DNA of 64,000 nucleotides from Leptospira montravelensis (lineage in GTDB: Bacteria; Spirochaetota; Leptospiria; Leptospirales; Leptospiraceae), in contig NZ_RQFO01000017.1 in NCBI RefSeq assembly GCF_004770045.1, positions 744,001-808,000 on the forward strand, given 5' to 3'. The notes under the pieces were generated by a model. It saw nothing but the letters and a program-made list of their open reading frames with translations. It was not told where the DNA came from and ran no database searches. Positions 39,324 to 47,402 of the stretch are shown piece after piece. The stretch's first letter is position 1. Each line of letters starts with the position of its first letter. Position numbers and translations under genes: made by a program.

Positions 39324-39734
39324 ATGAAAAAAGTATTACTCTTACTCGCCAAAGGGTTCGAATCTTTTGAAGCCAGTGTTTTCATTGATGTCATCGGCTG
39401 GAACTTAGTTGATGGAGACAAAACAACAAAACTTTATACCTGTGCTTTCCAAAAGGAAGTGGAAGGTTCGTTTGGTGTTAAATTCAAAGTGGATTATTTA
39501 ATCAGCGAAGTGGACATAAACGAATTTGATGCTTTAGCCATACCTGGTGGGTTTGAAGAATATGGTTTTTATGAAGAAGCATACCACCCAGATTTTTTAG
39601 AGTTGATTCACAATTTTAACAAACAAAATAAAATCATTGCTTCCATTTGTGTGGGGGCACTGCCTATCGCCAAGTCAGGTGTTCTGCACCGCCAAACAGA
39701 ACAAAAAACTGTATTAGAATACTCTCATTTCTAA
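39324..39734 (+). CDS. DJ-1/PfpI-family protein, C-terminally truncated
   Basis: The 136-residue product has the first three quarters of a DJ-1/PfpI fold (VLLLLAKGFESFEASVFIDV, FDALAIPGGFEEYGFYEE) and the nucleophile-elbow region IIASICVGALPIAKSGVL. DJ-1 proteins are about 180-190 residues; here the end is TEQKTVLEYSHF instead of the usual last strand and helix. No continuing homology was seen in other frames past the stop. The protein is therefore either a shortened active form or a decaying gene. Confidence 0.7.
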   Translation: MKKVLLLLAKGFESFEASVFIDVIGWNLVDGDKTTKLYTCAFQKEVEGSFGVKFKVDYLISEVDINEFDALAIPGGFEEYGFYEEAYHPDFLELIHNFNKQNKIIASICVGALPIAKSGVLHRQTEQKTVLEYSHF

Positions 39735-39796
39735 AAAATACCTTAAATTATCATCGGTTCTTTGTTATATTGATAGACAAAACTTAATATTTCCAA

Positions 39797-40492
39797 ATGA
39801 ATATGCCTATGAATAGGCTAATCGTTGTATTATTATTTCTTTCCACCATTAGTTGTAAAACGTTTGACTACAAATGGAATTTGAATGGAAGAACTTATTT
39901 ACCAGTAAACAACTCTTATGAGGATGAAAATTGGAAAATCATTATCAGTGAAATTAGTGAAACAGAAGAATTAGATAGTACTGATAAATACTTAAAAATT
40001 AAACTGACGTTTCAAAATAAGACAAAGAAATATAGAAATTTAAAACTAAGACAAACTTCATTTTCGGAATACAATTTTAATTATATATTAAGAAACAGTT
40101 TTATTGGAATTGTAAATGTTTATAAAAAAAATCCAGACCTAGTCGATTTAGAACATTTTTACCGTAAAGCTGGCGTCACCGTTAAACTCAAATCTAAACT
40201 TAAAGATATCCCAGAAAGATTTGAAAGATACAAAGAGAATGCAAAAGAAAATTCAGGTTTGATTGCACTTTCTTGTGATGGAAGTAATTCAGGATACGAT
40301 GTGAGACGCCCAGATAGCACCTCAGATTGGTTAGCTCCTGGTGAAACCGCAGAAGATTATATTAGCTGTCCTCTACCACAAGGAATGACTTTGGTTAGTA
40401 TATTCTCAGCTGGAGATTTCGAAATCCCAATTAAAAACGAAGCTATTTACCACAAAGAAATTAACAATGCATATGGAGATTTTCTCAAATGA
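39797..40492 (+). CDS. Hypothetical lipoprotein
   Basis: The 231-residue product has a short signal and lipobox (LIVVLLFLSTISC, Cys about residue 20). The soluble domain is rich in Lys/Asn/Tyr, with a DUF4352-like flavour (WKIIISEISETEELDSTDKY, LKIKLTFQNKTKKYRNLKL) common in regulated extracellular lipoproteins. That similarity is only suggested. Three in-frame ATG codons (39797, 39803, 39809) are possible starts, with no strong ribosome-binding site. Its end overlaps the next gene by four bases (ATGA). Confidence 0.65.
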   Translation: MNMPMNRLIVVLLFLSTISCKTFDYKWNLNGRTYLPVNNSYEDENWKIIISEISETEELDSTDKYLKIKLTFQNKTKKYRNLKLRQTSFSEYNFNYILRNSFIGIVNVYKKNPDLVDLEHFYRKAGVTVKLKSKLKDIPERFERYKENAKENSGLIALSCDGSNSGYDVRRPDSTSDWLAPGETAEDYISCPLPQGMTLVSIFSAGDFEIPIKNEAIYHKEINNAYGDFLK

Positions 40493-41037
40493 ATTTCATA
40501 TATAAAATTTCAATCGTTCTATTTTTTATAAACTGCAACAGTTCTTTTTATACTTACACAATAAAAGAGAATAATGTAAAGTATTCCTCTAATTTACAAC
40601 ATAGCTCAACAACTAAAAAGAATATCCTTTTCTTAACTGAAGGTTATCTCGATGATTTAGCAGATTTGTTAGTCAAACGCGGTCATAATGTTGATAGAAT
40701 GAAAATATCTAAGGAAAATTTTCAATTAGGTAGCAATTATGATTTAGTAGTAGTTTTGAATAGTAATACCTTAGACATAAATAAGGAAACTTATTATGAA
40801 CTCCCAAATATTTTCACTTTAGGATTAATTCCTTATTATGCAAATTTTAATAGAAATTATGAATTTTTTATCTTTCAAAACAATAAACAAATTAATATTA
40901 ATTACAGCTTATCGTTAACTCAATATCGCGGTTGGCCTATGCTTTTAATTAATCTTTTTAGAGACGAAAAAAAGGCACTCTATTTTCCAAATACCGAGTT
41001 AAACATAAAATTATCTAATATTATCGAAAACAAATAA
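40489..41037 (+). CDS. Hypothetical lipoprotein
   Basis: The 182-residue product starts with a signal and lipobox-like FFINC (Cys about residue 16). The mature part was not recognised; it contains NILFLTEGYLDDLADLLVKRG and a Tyr/Asn-rich middle. It overlaps the preceding lipoprotein gene by four bases and is followed by a strong terminator, so the two form a two-gene operon. A role in the outer envelope is assumed from the lipobox only. Confidence 0.6.
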   Translation: MNFIYKISIVLFFINCNSSFYTYTIKENNVKYSSNLQHSSTTKKNILFLTEGYLDDLADLLVKRGHNVDRMKISKENFQLGSNYDLVVVLNSNTLDINKETYYELPNIFTLGLIPYYANFNRNYEFFIFQNNKQININYSLSLTQYRGWPMLLINLFRDEKKALYFPNTELNIKLSNIIENK

Positions 41038-41080
41038 AATCTTTAATTATTTTTGTTAATTCGATACAACTTAATTTTCC

Positions 41081-41108
41081 ACTAAGCACTTTATAGTGCT
41101 TAGTTTTT
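41081..41108 (+). terminator. Strong Rho-independent terminator
   Basis: ACTAAGCACT (41081-41090) and AGTGCTTAGT (41095-41104) form a perfect 10-bp stem with a TTAT loop, followed by TTTT. It ends the two-lipoprotein operon on the plus strand, before the convergent minus-strand operon. Confidence 0.85.
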
Positions 41109-41145
41109 AGTTCCGCGATTAAAATGATATAAACTTAGAAGGTAG

Positions 41146-41760
41146 CTAATTTCCGTTTTGGATCGTCTGAAATACTACACAAGAATTTACAGATTCAATC
41201 TTCCCTTCTTGTAAATCCTTACAGCTGAACTGTAAAATTTGTTTGTGACATTCTTTATAGGCAGTTTGAATCGCTAAAGGATCACCACCAATTAATTTGT
41301 ACGCATTACTTTCTCGAAATCTTTTTTGGCATTGCGTTTCTTCTAATCTTCCTTCGGTAAATTTTTTCAAATTTTCTGGTATCGTTTTCCATTCCTTATC
41401 AGCACATTCTCGATACTTTGCACAAATCTCCGCAGTTATACCCAAAGATTCATTTTGCCATTCTACATTCGCCATCCCTTTGTCTTTTTTGCAAGATACT
41501 GCCGTAATCAAAATGAAAAAAGATAAAAAAAGAATCAGTCCATTTTGTGATTTTGCTTTAGAAAAAGAATGAACCGTACGGCTTTTCATCGAGATTCGTT
41601 TATTTCCCAAACTGGAGTGTAAGTTATCCGTATTGCGCATAGCCGCCAAACTGATTCGTGTTTTAATTGAATTACGTTTATCTCCCAAACTACCAATTGT
41701 GTTATTCGCATTACGTATAATACTATTCAACTTTAGAAAAATTTGATTTAGTAAGTTCAT
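41146..41760 (-). CDS. Hypothetical lipoprotein with a duplicated N-terminal leader
   Basis: The longest frame gives 204 residues. Two similar segments precede the hydrophobic signal: NNTIGSLGDKRNSIKTR (about residues 19-35) and NLHSSLGNKRISMKSR (46-61). They reflect a roughly 70-bp DNA duplication. The signal and lipobox (LILFLSFFILITAVSC) begin only near residue 75, so the functional start could be the internal ATG at 41589 (MKSRTVHSFSK). The mature part has six cysteines in pairs (ICAKYRECADKEW). It is last in a four-gene minus-strand operon. Confidence 0.55.
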   Translation of the reverse strand: MNLLNQIFLKLNSIIRNANNTIGSLGDKRNSIKTRISLAAMRNTDNLHSSLGNKRISMKSRTVHSFSKAKSQNGLILFLSFFILITAVSCKKDKGMANVEWQNESLGITAEICAKYRECADKEWKTIPENLKKFTEGRLEETQCQKRFRESNAYKLIGGDPLAIQTAYKECHKQILQFSCKDLQEGKIESVNSCVVFQTIQNGN

Positions 41761-41782
41761 AATTTCCTTTGATTTTCCTATT

Positions 41783-42520
41783 TTATTTTGCAGTTTCTGC
41801 TGTTTCTTTTTTTCGTATCAAAATTTCGATTCGTTCTTCTTTTGCTTTTTTTTCTGGCGTATCTGAATCTTTCGATTTTTGAAACATGGCATAACCTTGG
41901 ACAGAGATTTGTTCTTTAGGAATTCCATATTCATTCACCAATTTTTCTGCAAGTAAAGATGCTCTATGGGAATGATAATCCCATGAATTTTGAAATTTCG
42001 ATTTGTCGATTTGTGATTCGTAAGGAATTTGTACACGAACGACTATATCAATGTCCATTCCTTTGGATAATTCAGCCAATTGTTCAAAGGCAAATTTTAA
42101 ATCTGGATCTGCTTTTAAAATATCATCCGATGCTAAATCTGAACCGGCGAAAGTTAACTTTAGTTCTTCGGTTTCAGCAAGACCAAGTTTTAATTTTGCT
42201 TTTTCTCGAAGTGTTTTTAATGCAAAACCGATACGTTCCCATAAACGAAACACTTGTGACTTTGGTTCCATTGTATCATCTTCTAAAATGCCAGACCCAC
42301 CATCCAATAGGGCGCCCACAGAAGATACATTCAAACCAAATCCTCGTTTGATATCTTTTGCTACTTCCGTTAGGCGGTTGGCGTCAACTTTACTAATCGC
42401 ATATAGTATAATAAAAAGTCCAAGTAACAAGGTAATCATATCGGCATAAGTTAAAAGCCAACGATCATGTGCTTCAACATGTTCTTCTTCTTTCGATATA
42501 AATCTAGAACGCCTTCTCAT
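41783..42520 (-). CDS. motB: MotB/OmpA-family stator-like protein
   Basis: The 245-residue protein has a basic N-terminus and one membrane helix (RWLLTYADMITLLLGLFIILYA) with the proton-binding Asp27 in the MotB position. It has a plug-like segment after the helix and a C-terminal OmpA-like peptidoglycan-binding domain (SHRASLLAEKLVNEYGIPKEQISVQGY, in parts). MotB pairs with MotA to drive the flagellar motor. No motA gene is adjacent; the gene overlaps an FFLEELY-type gene by four bases. It may be an alternative stator or energise another envelope machine. Confidence 0.85.
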   Translation of the reverse strand: MRRRSRFISKEEEHVEAHDRWLLTYADMITLLLGLFIILYAISKVDANRLTEVAKDIKRGFGLNVSSVGALLDGGSGILEDDTMEPKSQVFRLWERIGFALKTLREKAKLKLGLAETEELKLTFAGSDLASDDILKADPDLKFAFEQLAELSKGMDIDIVVRVQIPYESQIDKSKFQNSWDYHSHRASLLAEKLVNEYGIPKEQISVQGYAMFQKSKDSDTPEKKAKEERIEILIRKKETAETAK

Positions 42521-43170
42521 GTTTCCTCTTTAAGAGTTGGGAATGCCTTATATAGAAAATCCCATTCCTTTTCCTGAACTATAGCATAAAACTCATTAAA
42601 CAAATCTTGGTGTACTGGCAATGTAGCGTAGTATCCTTGTTCCACTTTTTTAAATAGAGGATACACTCCAAGTAACCGCGCCATCATTGAGGCCGGTTTG
42701 ATGATATATGCGCTGACAGGTTTATGTGCCAACTCATAGAATTTTTTGAGGTTAAAAAGAACGACTTCTAATTGTTTTTTACGAGTTTCTCTTCTATCCA
42801 ATTCACAAAACAAAGTAAAATACTGCTCTTGGGTTATTTCCTTTCCCAATTCCCAACCTTTAGAAAGAAGAAGTTCGGCCATTTGTATGTCCAGTTCGTC
42901 GGTGATAGAATTTAACTCGATCAATCGTTCGACACTTTCCCTAGTACCTTCTTTCATCATATTTTTTACTTTTTCATAAGTGGAGAATGCTAAAGTTTCC
43001 CACTCTTCTTTACCATCTAAGTTGTAAACGGTTTCAAAAAAGAACTTAGCCATTTCTATCGTTTCATTGCGATGAAAGAAATCGTAATAAAAGAGATGAA
43101 ATCGGTCTACTTGAACGCGAACAATTTCTCTTCTAGCAAGTGCAAGTTCTTTCGTTAGCTGGTGTTTCAT
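42517..43170 (-). CDS. FFLEELY-motif-like protein
   Basis: The 217-residue protein resembles the group named for its FFLEELY motif: IVRVQVDRFHLFYYDFFHR is followed by AKFFFETVYNLDG near residues 41-53. It is mostly helical and has no signal peptide. The function of this family is not known. The stop overlaps the start of the motB-like gene by four bases (ATGA), showing translational coupling. A lipoprotein gene lies 6 bp upstream. Confidence 0.65.
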   Translation of the reverse strand: MKHQLTKELALARREIVRVQVDRFHLFYYDFFHRNETIEMAKFFFETVYNLDGKEEWETLAFSTYEKVKNMMKEGTRESVERLIELNSITDELDIQMAELLLSKGWELGKEITQEQYFTLFCELDRRETRKKQLEVVLFNLKKFYELAHKPVSAYIIKPASMMARLLGVYPLFKKVEQGYYATLPVHQDLFNEFYAIVQEKEWDFLYKAFPTLKEET

Positions 43171-43176
43171 CTTTTA

Positions 43177-44319
43177 TTAATTTGTAGGTGATTCCAAAAG
43201 ATAAGATGGAAATCCTTGTTGATCACGTTCAAAAGGAGCAATGGAGAACTGATTAGGTATCGAAACAATTTCTTGATAAAATTTATAAGTGGAACGAAAT
43301 AAAATTTTTGGATTCGCAGATTCTTTTGGTGTGTAATAAAATTTTATACCATAACGGAAGTTATTTGCCCATCCTTCTTTAGTAACCTCTAGGAGTGGAT
43401 ATTCCGCAGGAATTTTTTTATTTTGGACAACATTAAACACAATGTCCCCTTTTTTATACAACCTCACTCCTTGCGTTTCTCCAGCCAATCGAACGGATCC
43501 TGCTTCGGGAAATGACAATGATAGATATGTTAAACTAACATAGTTTCCGCGATTCTTTAATTGTAAAGTGACAAGTGACTCTTTTCCAACTTCAAATTTT
43601 GGCGCGACTTCTAAGGAAACAAAAGCAGGAACAGGTTGCATAGGAAGATTCGGAATCATCTCCCATCCGTTAAATACAAACTCTTGAGAATAATTAGGAT
43701 TAGTTGGAAAAATACGAAAGGATTTATCTTTTTGATTATACTCAAAATCCACACGTTTACTTCTTTTTAATTCCTCGTGTTCTTTGAGTTGGAACCCGTC
43801 CCATATTTTTTTGCCCTTACGATAACCCATAGGCACCGAAAACATACCTAACGGTGGTTCTTCGGCAAGAACTTCCACAAATACAGAATTAAAATTATCA
43901 CCAGGTAGTTCCGCAACTACAATCCGGCGAAGACAATCTCCAGCAAAAGTTACTTTCTCCTTTCCTGGCGCAGACCCCGGAACCCACGAATTTAGTTTTG
44001 CATCGTAATACATCGGACCCAAGTTTTGCAAAAAGAATTCCAATTTCCAAAGATAGGTCCAACTCGAACCATCTTTCCGAAAAGCAGTAAGAACCTCACT
44101 TGTGCCTGATTGGAACAAAACTAAAGTTTCCATCTCTGGAGATTCATCCAAATTGATCTGCTTTTGGCTTAAAACCCGTACAGGCTGTCCGTTATCATTA
44201 CCGTAGACTGCCTGTCGAATTTCAGAATCAGAAGGGTGTTCCTTTTGGGAACAAGATCCCAAAAAGACAAATGTGAAAAGAAAAGTGGCCGATAAACGAG
44301 ACAAAATGAATAATTTCAT
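43177..44319 (-). CDS. Hypothetical lipoprotein
   Basis: The 380-residue product has a signal and a clear lipobox (FVFLGSC, Cys about residue 23). The mature part appears beta-rich, with WTYLWKLEFFLQNLGPMYYD and a later Ig-like segment (FVSLEVAPKFEVGKESLVTL). No family was recognised. It is first in the minus-strand operon with the FFLEELY-like, MotB-like and small lipoprotein genes, and divergent from ssrA. A partner of the stator protein at the outer membrane is possible. Confidence 0.65.
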   Translation of the reverse strand: MKLFILSRLSATFLFTFVFLGSCSQKEHPSDSEIRQAVYGNDNGQPVRVLSQKQINLDESPEMETLVLFQSGTSEVLTAFRKDGSSWTYLWKLEFFLQNLGPMYYDAKLNSWVPGSAPGKEKVTFAGDCLRRIVVAELPGDNFNSVFVEVLAEEPPLGMFSVPMGYRKGKKIWDGFQLKEHEELKRSKRVDFEYNQKDKSFRIFPTNPNYSQEFVFNGWEMIPNLPMQPVPAFVSLEVAPKFEVGKESLVTLQLKNRGNYVSLTYLSLSFPEAGSVRLAGETQGVRLYKKGDIVFNVVQNKKIPAEYPLLEVTKEGWANNFRYGIKFYYTPKESANPKILFRSTYKFYQEIVSIPNQFSIAPFERDQQGFPSYLLESPTN

Positions 44320-44416
44320 AGGAATTCTTTCATTCCATCAGACCAAAACTCCAATTCAACCTTTTTTGCTTTTCCTTTCTCACTCCTGTGTTTTACTCGT
44401 CTAAGTAGTAAGAATT

Positions 44417-44765
44417 GGGGACGACATTGGTTTCGACTGTTGTTGGCTTGGATTCAGTGGCACGTAGGGGTGAGGGACCTCTTAAAAACCTTCAAAACAA
44501 TAACTGCAAATAACGAATTTGCTCTAGCAGCTTAATTTTAAGCTCTACGGTTTCACTGGCTGTTTCCTTAGGTGGCCAAGAAACCGACACCTCTCTAAGG
44601 ACCTTTCGGATTTGTCGCCCGCTTCGAACCGGATTGAACTCTAAGTAGGATAGGAATTAGTCCCCCGTTTGTAGGGTAAGTCTTTCCGAAATTTATTTGC
44701 AAACTAAACGTGTAGAAGCTGCATTTGAGGATGATAGGACCCGGGTTCGACTCCCGGCGTCTCCA
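44417..44765 (+). ncRNA. ssrA: Transfer-messenger RNA (tmRNA)
   Basis: tmRNA rescues stalled ribosomes with SmpB and adds a degradation tag. The 5' end GGGGACGACATTGGTTTCGA and the 3' end GTTCGACTCCCGGCGTCTCC-A form the tRNA-like acceptor, with GGGGAC pairing to GTCTCC and an encoded CCA. The tag frame begins at the resume codon GCA 44506-44508 and reads ANNEFALAA before TAA (44533-44535). The length of 349 nt is typical. Its 3' end is duplicated 230 bp downstream, the usual mark of an integration site. Confidence 0.96.
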
Positions 44766-44772
44766 GAATTCA
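44749..44772 (+). repeat. tmRNA 3'-end direct repeat, left copy (att-like)
   Basis: The 24 bases GACTCCCGGCGTCTCCAGAA plus TTCA at the tmRNA end recur exactly at 44979-45002. Site-specific integrases of islands often use the 3' end of ssrA and leave such duplications. No integrase gene is found in the window. Confidence 0.75.
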
Positions 44773-44978
44773 TTTTAAATATTTTACAAATCAATTTCAT
44801 CTAACAAAAAAATTACGACGGGAGTCGAACGACCGCAGCAGAGAGAAATGGCAGCTCGCGGACTGGGACACCCCTGTCTGCGTGCGTTAAGCCATTTCGT
44901 CCTGAGCACACGATGTGCGAAGGCTGATGCGGGACGGGCTGGAACGTGTTCGACCTGGATGGGAGAACCGTGGAAGCC

Positions 44979-45002
44979 GACTCCCGGCGTCTCCAGAATT
45001 CA
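44979..45002 (+). repeat. tmRNA 3'-end direct repeat, right copy (att-like)
   Basis: This is an exact 24-base copy of 44749-44772, including the CCA of the tmRNA. It is not preceded by a tmRNA body, so it is a recombination scar rather than a gene. Confidence 0.75.
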
Positions 45003-45053
45003 GGCATCCGTTTCTCGCGCTCAACTGGCCCTCCGTGGCCAGATTTCGCGCCC

Positions 45054-45075
45054 GCACCCATCCTTGGGTGCTTTT
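45054..45075 (+). terminator. Rho-independent terminator in the GC-rich block
   Basis: GCACCCA (45054-45060) and TGGGTGC (45065-45071) form a 7-bp stem around TCCT, followed by TTTT. A second hairpin, CTGGCC-CTCCG-TGGCCAG, lies just before at about 45024-45041. It may be the original tmRNA terminator, displaced by the insertion. Confidence 0.65.
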
Positions 45076-45197
45076 CGAAACGAACGCCTTCATCGGGTTA
45101 TTAACTAAAGTTTATTCGAATCCCTTTTATTATTCATTTCCTGATAATATCTAACAAACAATTCACGATGGGAGTCGAACGACCGCAGCCTTACATT

Positions 45198-46037
45198 TTA
45201 ATCTTGATAAGTATATCTTATGGTTTTAGTTCTATAGATATTACCGTTTCTCCAGATTCTTTTTTCTTCTAAGATAGAATCACCTTTCAAAATCGGTAAG
45301 TTTGTTTCTCGCTCACTAGGTGTTGTATAAAAAATAAAGGTTCTTGGTGCGATCCATTGTAATTCTTTTCTCATACCGTCAAAAACATGATATTCCGATT
45401 TTGATAGATCAAATACATATTTTGTGCGAACAAATCCAGTTCCAACATCGAATACAAAAAATAAATCTTGCGGAGAAACGGATTCAAAGTAACACATATG
45501 CATGTGAATTTGTTTACTGAGATTCTTCAAGAAGACTCGGTGAAGATTCAAATCATATACAACTCCTTCAAATTCTTCCTCATCATTTTGAAATACAATT
45601 AAAAGGAAATGTCCTTTTTGTTCTGTTTTAAAAACTTTTTGATAGCGGCTACCAACAAATATTGTATCTAATAATTTGGAAGTTTTTCCATCTAAAATTC
45701 TTAAACTTCCATTGTTTAATTCAAATTTTAGTTTTGAAGATACATTCTTGACAGCGGAAAAACTTTGTGGACTTGAAAAAATATAATCTGAATAAACATA
45801 TCCTTCGAAATGGTTTGACGAACGAACCTTAGTCCAAAGCCTATAATCTGAGTTGTCGTCGGTGATTTCACCTAACACTGTGACTTTTATATTTCCATCC
45901 AATTGTCGAATGACTTTTGATTTTTCACTTGGTTTTTCGCGCAACATCACTTTGTTCCCAGAAATATAAACATCCTTTTGGTAACTGCACATCGTGAAAA
46001 AAAAATAAAGAAGAAGTAAGTAATTTCTTTGGATCAT
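45198..46037 (-). CDS. SH3-like-domain lipoprotein
   Basis: The 279-residue product has a signal ending in a lipobox-like FFFTMC (Cys about residue 17), and then a bacterial SH3-like domain (VMLREKPSEKSKVIRQLDGN, WTKVRSSNHFEGYVYSDYIF) that may bind peptidoglycan. The rest is an unrecognised beta-rich region ending in WRNGNIYRTKTIRYTYQD. A decayed copy of its last 55 or more residues lies at 49771-49975. It starts 38 bp downstream of the anti-sigma gene, so it could belong to that operon. Confidence 0.7.
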   Translation of the reverse strand: MIQRNYLLLLYFFFTMCSYQKDVYISGNKVMLREKPSEKSKVIRQLDGNIKVTVLGEITDDNSDYRLWTKVRSSNHFEGYVYSDYIFSSPQSFSAVKNVSSKLKFELNNGSLRILDGKTSKLLDTIFVGSRYQKVFKTEQKGHFLLIVFQNDEEEFEGVVYDLNLHRVFLKNLSKQIHMHMCYFESVSPQDLFFVFDVGTGFVRTKYVFDLSKSEYHVFDGMRKELQWIAPRTFIFYTTPSERETNLPILKGDSILEEKRIWRNGNIYRTKTIRYTYQD

Positions 46038-46075
46038 TGTCTTTCTTAAATGATTATGATTTTACAAGAAGAATT

Positions 46076-46720
46076 CTAATCCTTACTTTGAATCAGTTTA
46101 AATCCCAAAAAAGAAATTAAACTATAAAAGGGAATCAATACAAGATTATGCCAAGTCAACATATGGATGGATGTTTCATTAGGACAGAGAAAGGAAATTC
46201 CTAATTGTGCAAATGTAAATGGTAACGCAAAAACCGAAAATTGAAATAAAATGGAAGGCTCAATAAAACCTTGTTTTAAATTTATATTTAATAAAATCAC
46301 AGGAATTGTGGAAATTAGCAGTACTAATGCTACGCAACTTGAACCGTGATGAGTCAACTCCTCAGATATAGAGGAGAATAAACCTTTTTCAGTAAATGAT
46401 ACGGATAAAACTAAAAAGCTAAACCAAATAACAATAATTAAATTATGGATTAAATAATCATAAGTAGATCGATTGCCTGGAATGTTTCTTTTAAACAAAA
46501 CAATTCCACAAGAAAGAAAAACTACCATCAAGGTAACAATGGATTCCCAAAATCTGGGAATATGATATTGTCCACGAATCAATATGGAAAACGCCAAAAT
46601 CACAATCATACTTAATAATGAAAAGAATGCCCATATTAAAAATCGATACTCTGGGCTTTTTAATGGAGACACTTTTTTATTGTCTTGAGTTAGAACTTCA
46701 ATTAATTCTACAGTTTTCAT
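46076..46720 (-). CDS. NrsF/DUF1109-type membrane anti-sigma factor
   Basis: The 214-residue protein has about six hydrophobic helices and the C-terminal family pattern GISFLCPNETSIHMLTWHNL. Cys129 and Cys179 lie 50 residues apart, like the conserved pair recalled for Caulobacter NrsF (131 and 181), which helps sense metal or oxidative stress. It overlaps the ECF sigma gene by four bases, so the two are translated together. It probably holds the sigma factor at the membrane until a metal signal arrives. The bufferin operon diverges from the pair. Confidence 0.8.
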   Translation of the reverse strand: MKTVELIEVLTQDNKKVSPLKSPEYRFLIWAFFSLLSMIVILAFSILIRGQYHIPRFWESIVTLMVVFLSCGIVLFKRNIPGNRSTYDYLIHNLIIVIWFSFLVLSVSFTEKGLFSSISEELTHHGSSCVALVLLISTIPVILLNINLKQGFIEPSILFQFSVFALPFTFAQLGISFLCPNETSIHMLTWHNLVLIPFYSLISFLGFKLIQSKD

Positions 46721-47277
46721 AATTTGTCTCCTGGACGAAGTCGAATGATTTTATAAATTCTATGTGCTGCCGTTTTTACTGCAGACTGCGACATAGACAT
46801 GATTTTCGCAGTTTCAGCAATTGACATTTTATCCAACTTTAAAAGACGAAAAATCAATCTTTGTTTTTCGGAAAGTTTGGTTAATATTTCGTCAATTCGT
46901 TCCTTGGATTCATCCTCAGTTGGAAAATATTTATTTTCCGGTAAATACTCATTAGACATAAGGAATTCTCTTTTTTTCTTGCGACCTTTTTTTCGAATGT
47001 AATCAATGATCTTATAATTAGCAATCGTATACAGCCAAGGCAAAAAGGATTTGTCAGGTAAAAAAGTATGTTTGGAAAGATGGACTGCAATAAGGATTTC
47101 TTGAAGAACATCTTCTCTATCTTCTGCATCAAAAATTTTTACACTAAGAATTCCTCTTAGAATTACACAAATTTCTTCCAATAATTTCTTATAAGCTAAT
47201 GAATCACCTTCTTGCGAAGAACGCATCAAACCAGATAGTTCATCAGGTGAGATCCTGTTCTTGGAAAATTTCAACAC
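46717..47277 (-). CDS. ECF-type RNA polymerase sigma factor (SigF-like)
   Basis: The 186-residue protein has only regions 2 and 4: EDVLQEILIAVHLSKHTFLP and FLPWLYTIANYKIIDYIRKK for region 2, and KLSEKQRLIFRLLKLDKMSI plus AETAKIMSMSQSAVKTAAHR for region 4. It should direct RNA polymerase to stress promoters. The paired membrane anti-sigma factor follows with a four-base overlap. Its likely target is the divergent bufA promoter, 71 bp away from its own start. No equivalent motif is evident before the sigma gene itself. Confidence 0.9.
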   Translation of the reverse strand: MLKFSKNRISPDELSGLMRSSQEGDSLAYKKLLEEICVILRGILSVKIFDAEDREDVLQEILIAVHLSKHTFLPDKSFLPWLYTIANYKIIDYIRKKGRKKKREFLMSNEYLPENKYFPTEDESKERIDEILTKLSEKQRLIFRLLKLDKMSIAETAKIMSMSQSAVKTAAHRIYKIIRLRPGDKL

Positions 47278-47347
47278 TCTTCTGTCATCCCTATGATTCG
47301 TTCATAAATCAATTTATTTATAAAAACCTAATTTTTTTTTCACAGAT

Positions 47348-47372
47348 GTAACTTTTCAAACTTTCAGACGAA
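47348..47372 (+). promoter_or_regulatory. Candidate ECF (SigF-type) promoter of the bufferin operon
   Basis: GTAAC (47348-47352) and CGAA (47369-47372) are separated by 16 bp. They resemble the GTAACC-N16-CGAA consensus recalled for Caulobacter SigF. The site lies 31 bp before the bufA start. It fits control of the operon by the adjacent ECF sigma factor; no sigma-70 boxes were seen in the same place. Confidence 0.65.
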
Positions 47373-47402
47373 AGAATCTACAATTCAAACTAGGAGATGA
47401 TT

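Larger units (their letters stand above)
44766..45197. other. GC-rich non-coding block downstream of ssrA
   Basis: This stretch is much richer in GC than the surroundings from about 44815 to 45090. It contains the second copy of the tmRNA end (44979-45002) and two copies of a 41-bp repeat ending GGGAGTCGAACGACCGCAGC, at 44799-44839 and 45149-45189, exactly 350 bp apart with about four mismatches. GGGAGTCGAAC is the reverse complement of a T-arm sequence like that of tmRNA. Short open frames here overlap on both strands and look spurious. It is read as a remnant of one or more insertions. Confidence 0.6.

Noticed and set aside
44979..45002. A second tmRNA or tRNA gene
   Set aside because: Only the 3' acceptor/T-arm piece is present; no matching 5' acceptor strand or body precedes it.
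44848..45154. Open frames on both strands in the GC-rich block after ssrA
   Set aside because: Several frames overlap on both strands, as expected in GC-rich DNA with few stops. They span the duplicated tmRNA end, lack ribosome-binding sites and resemble no protein.
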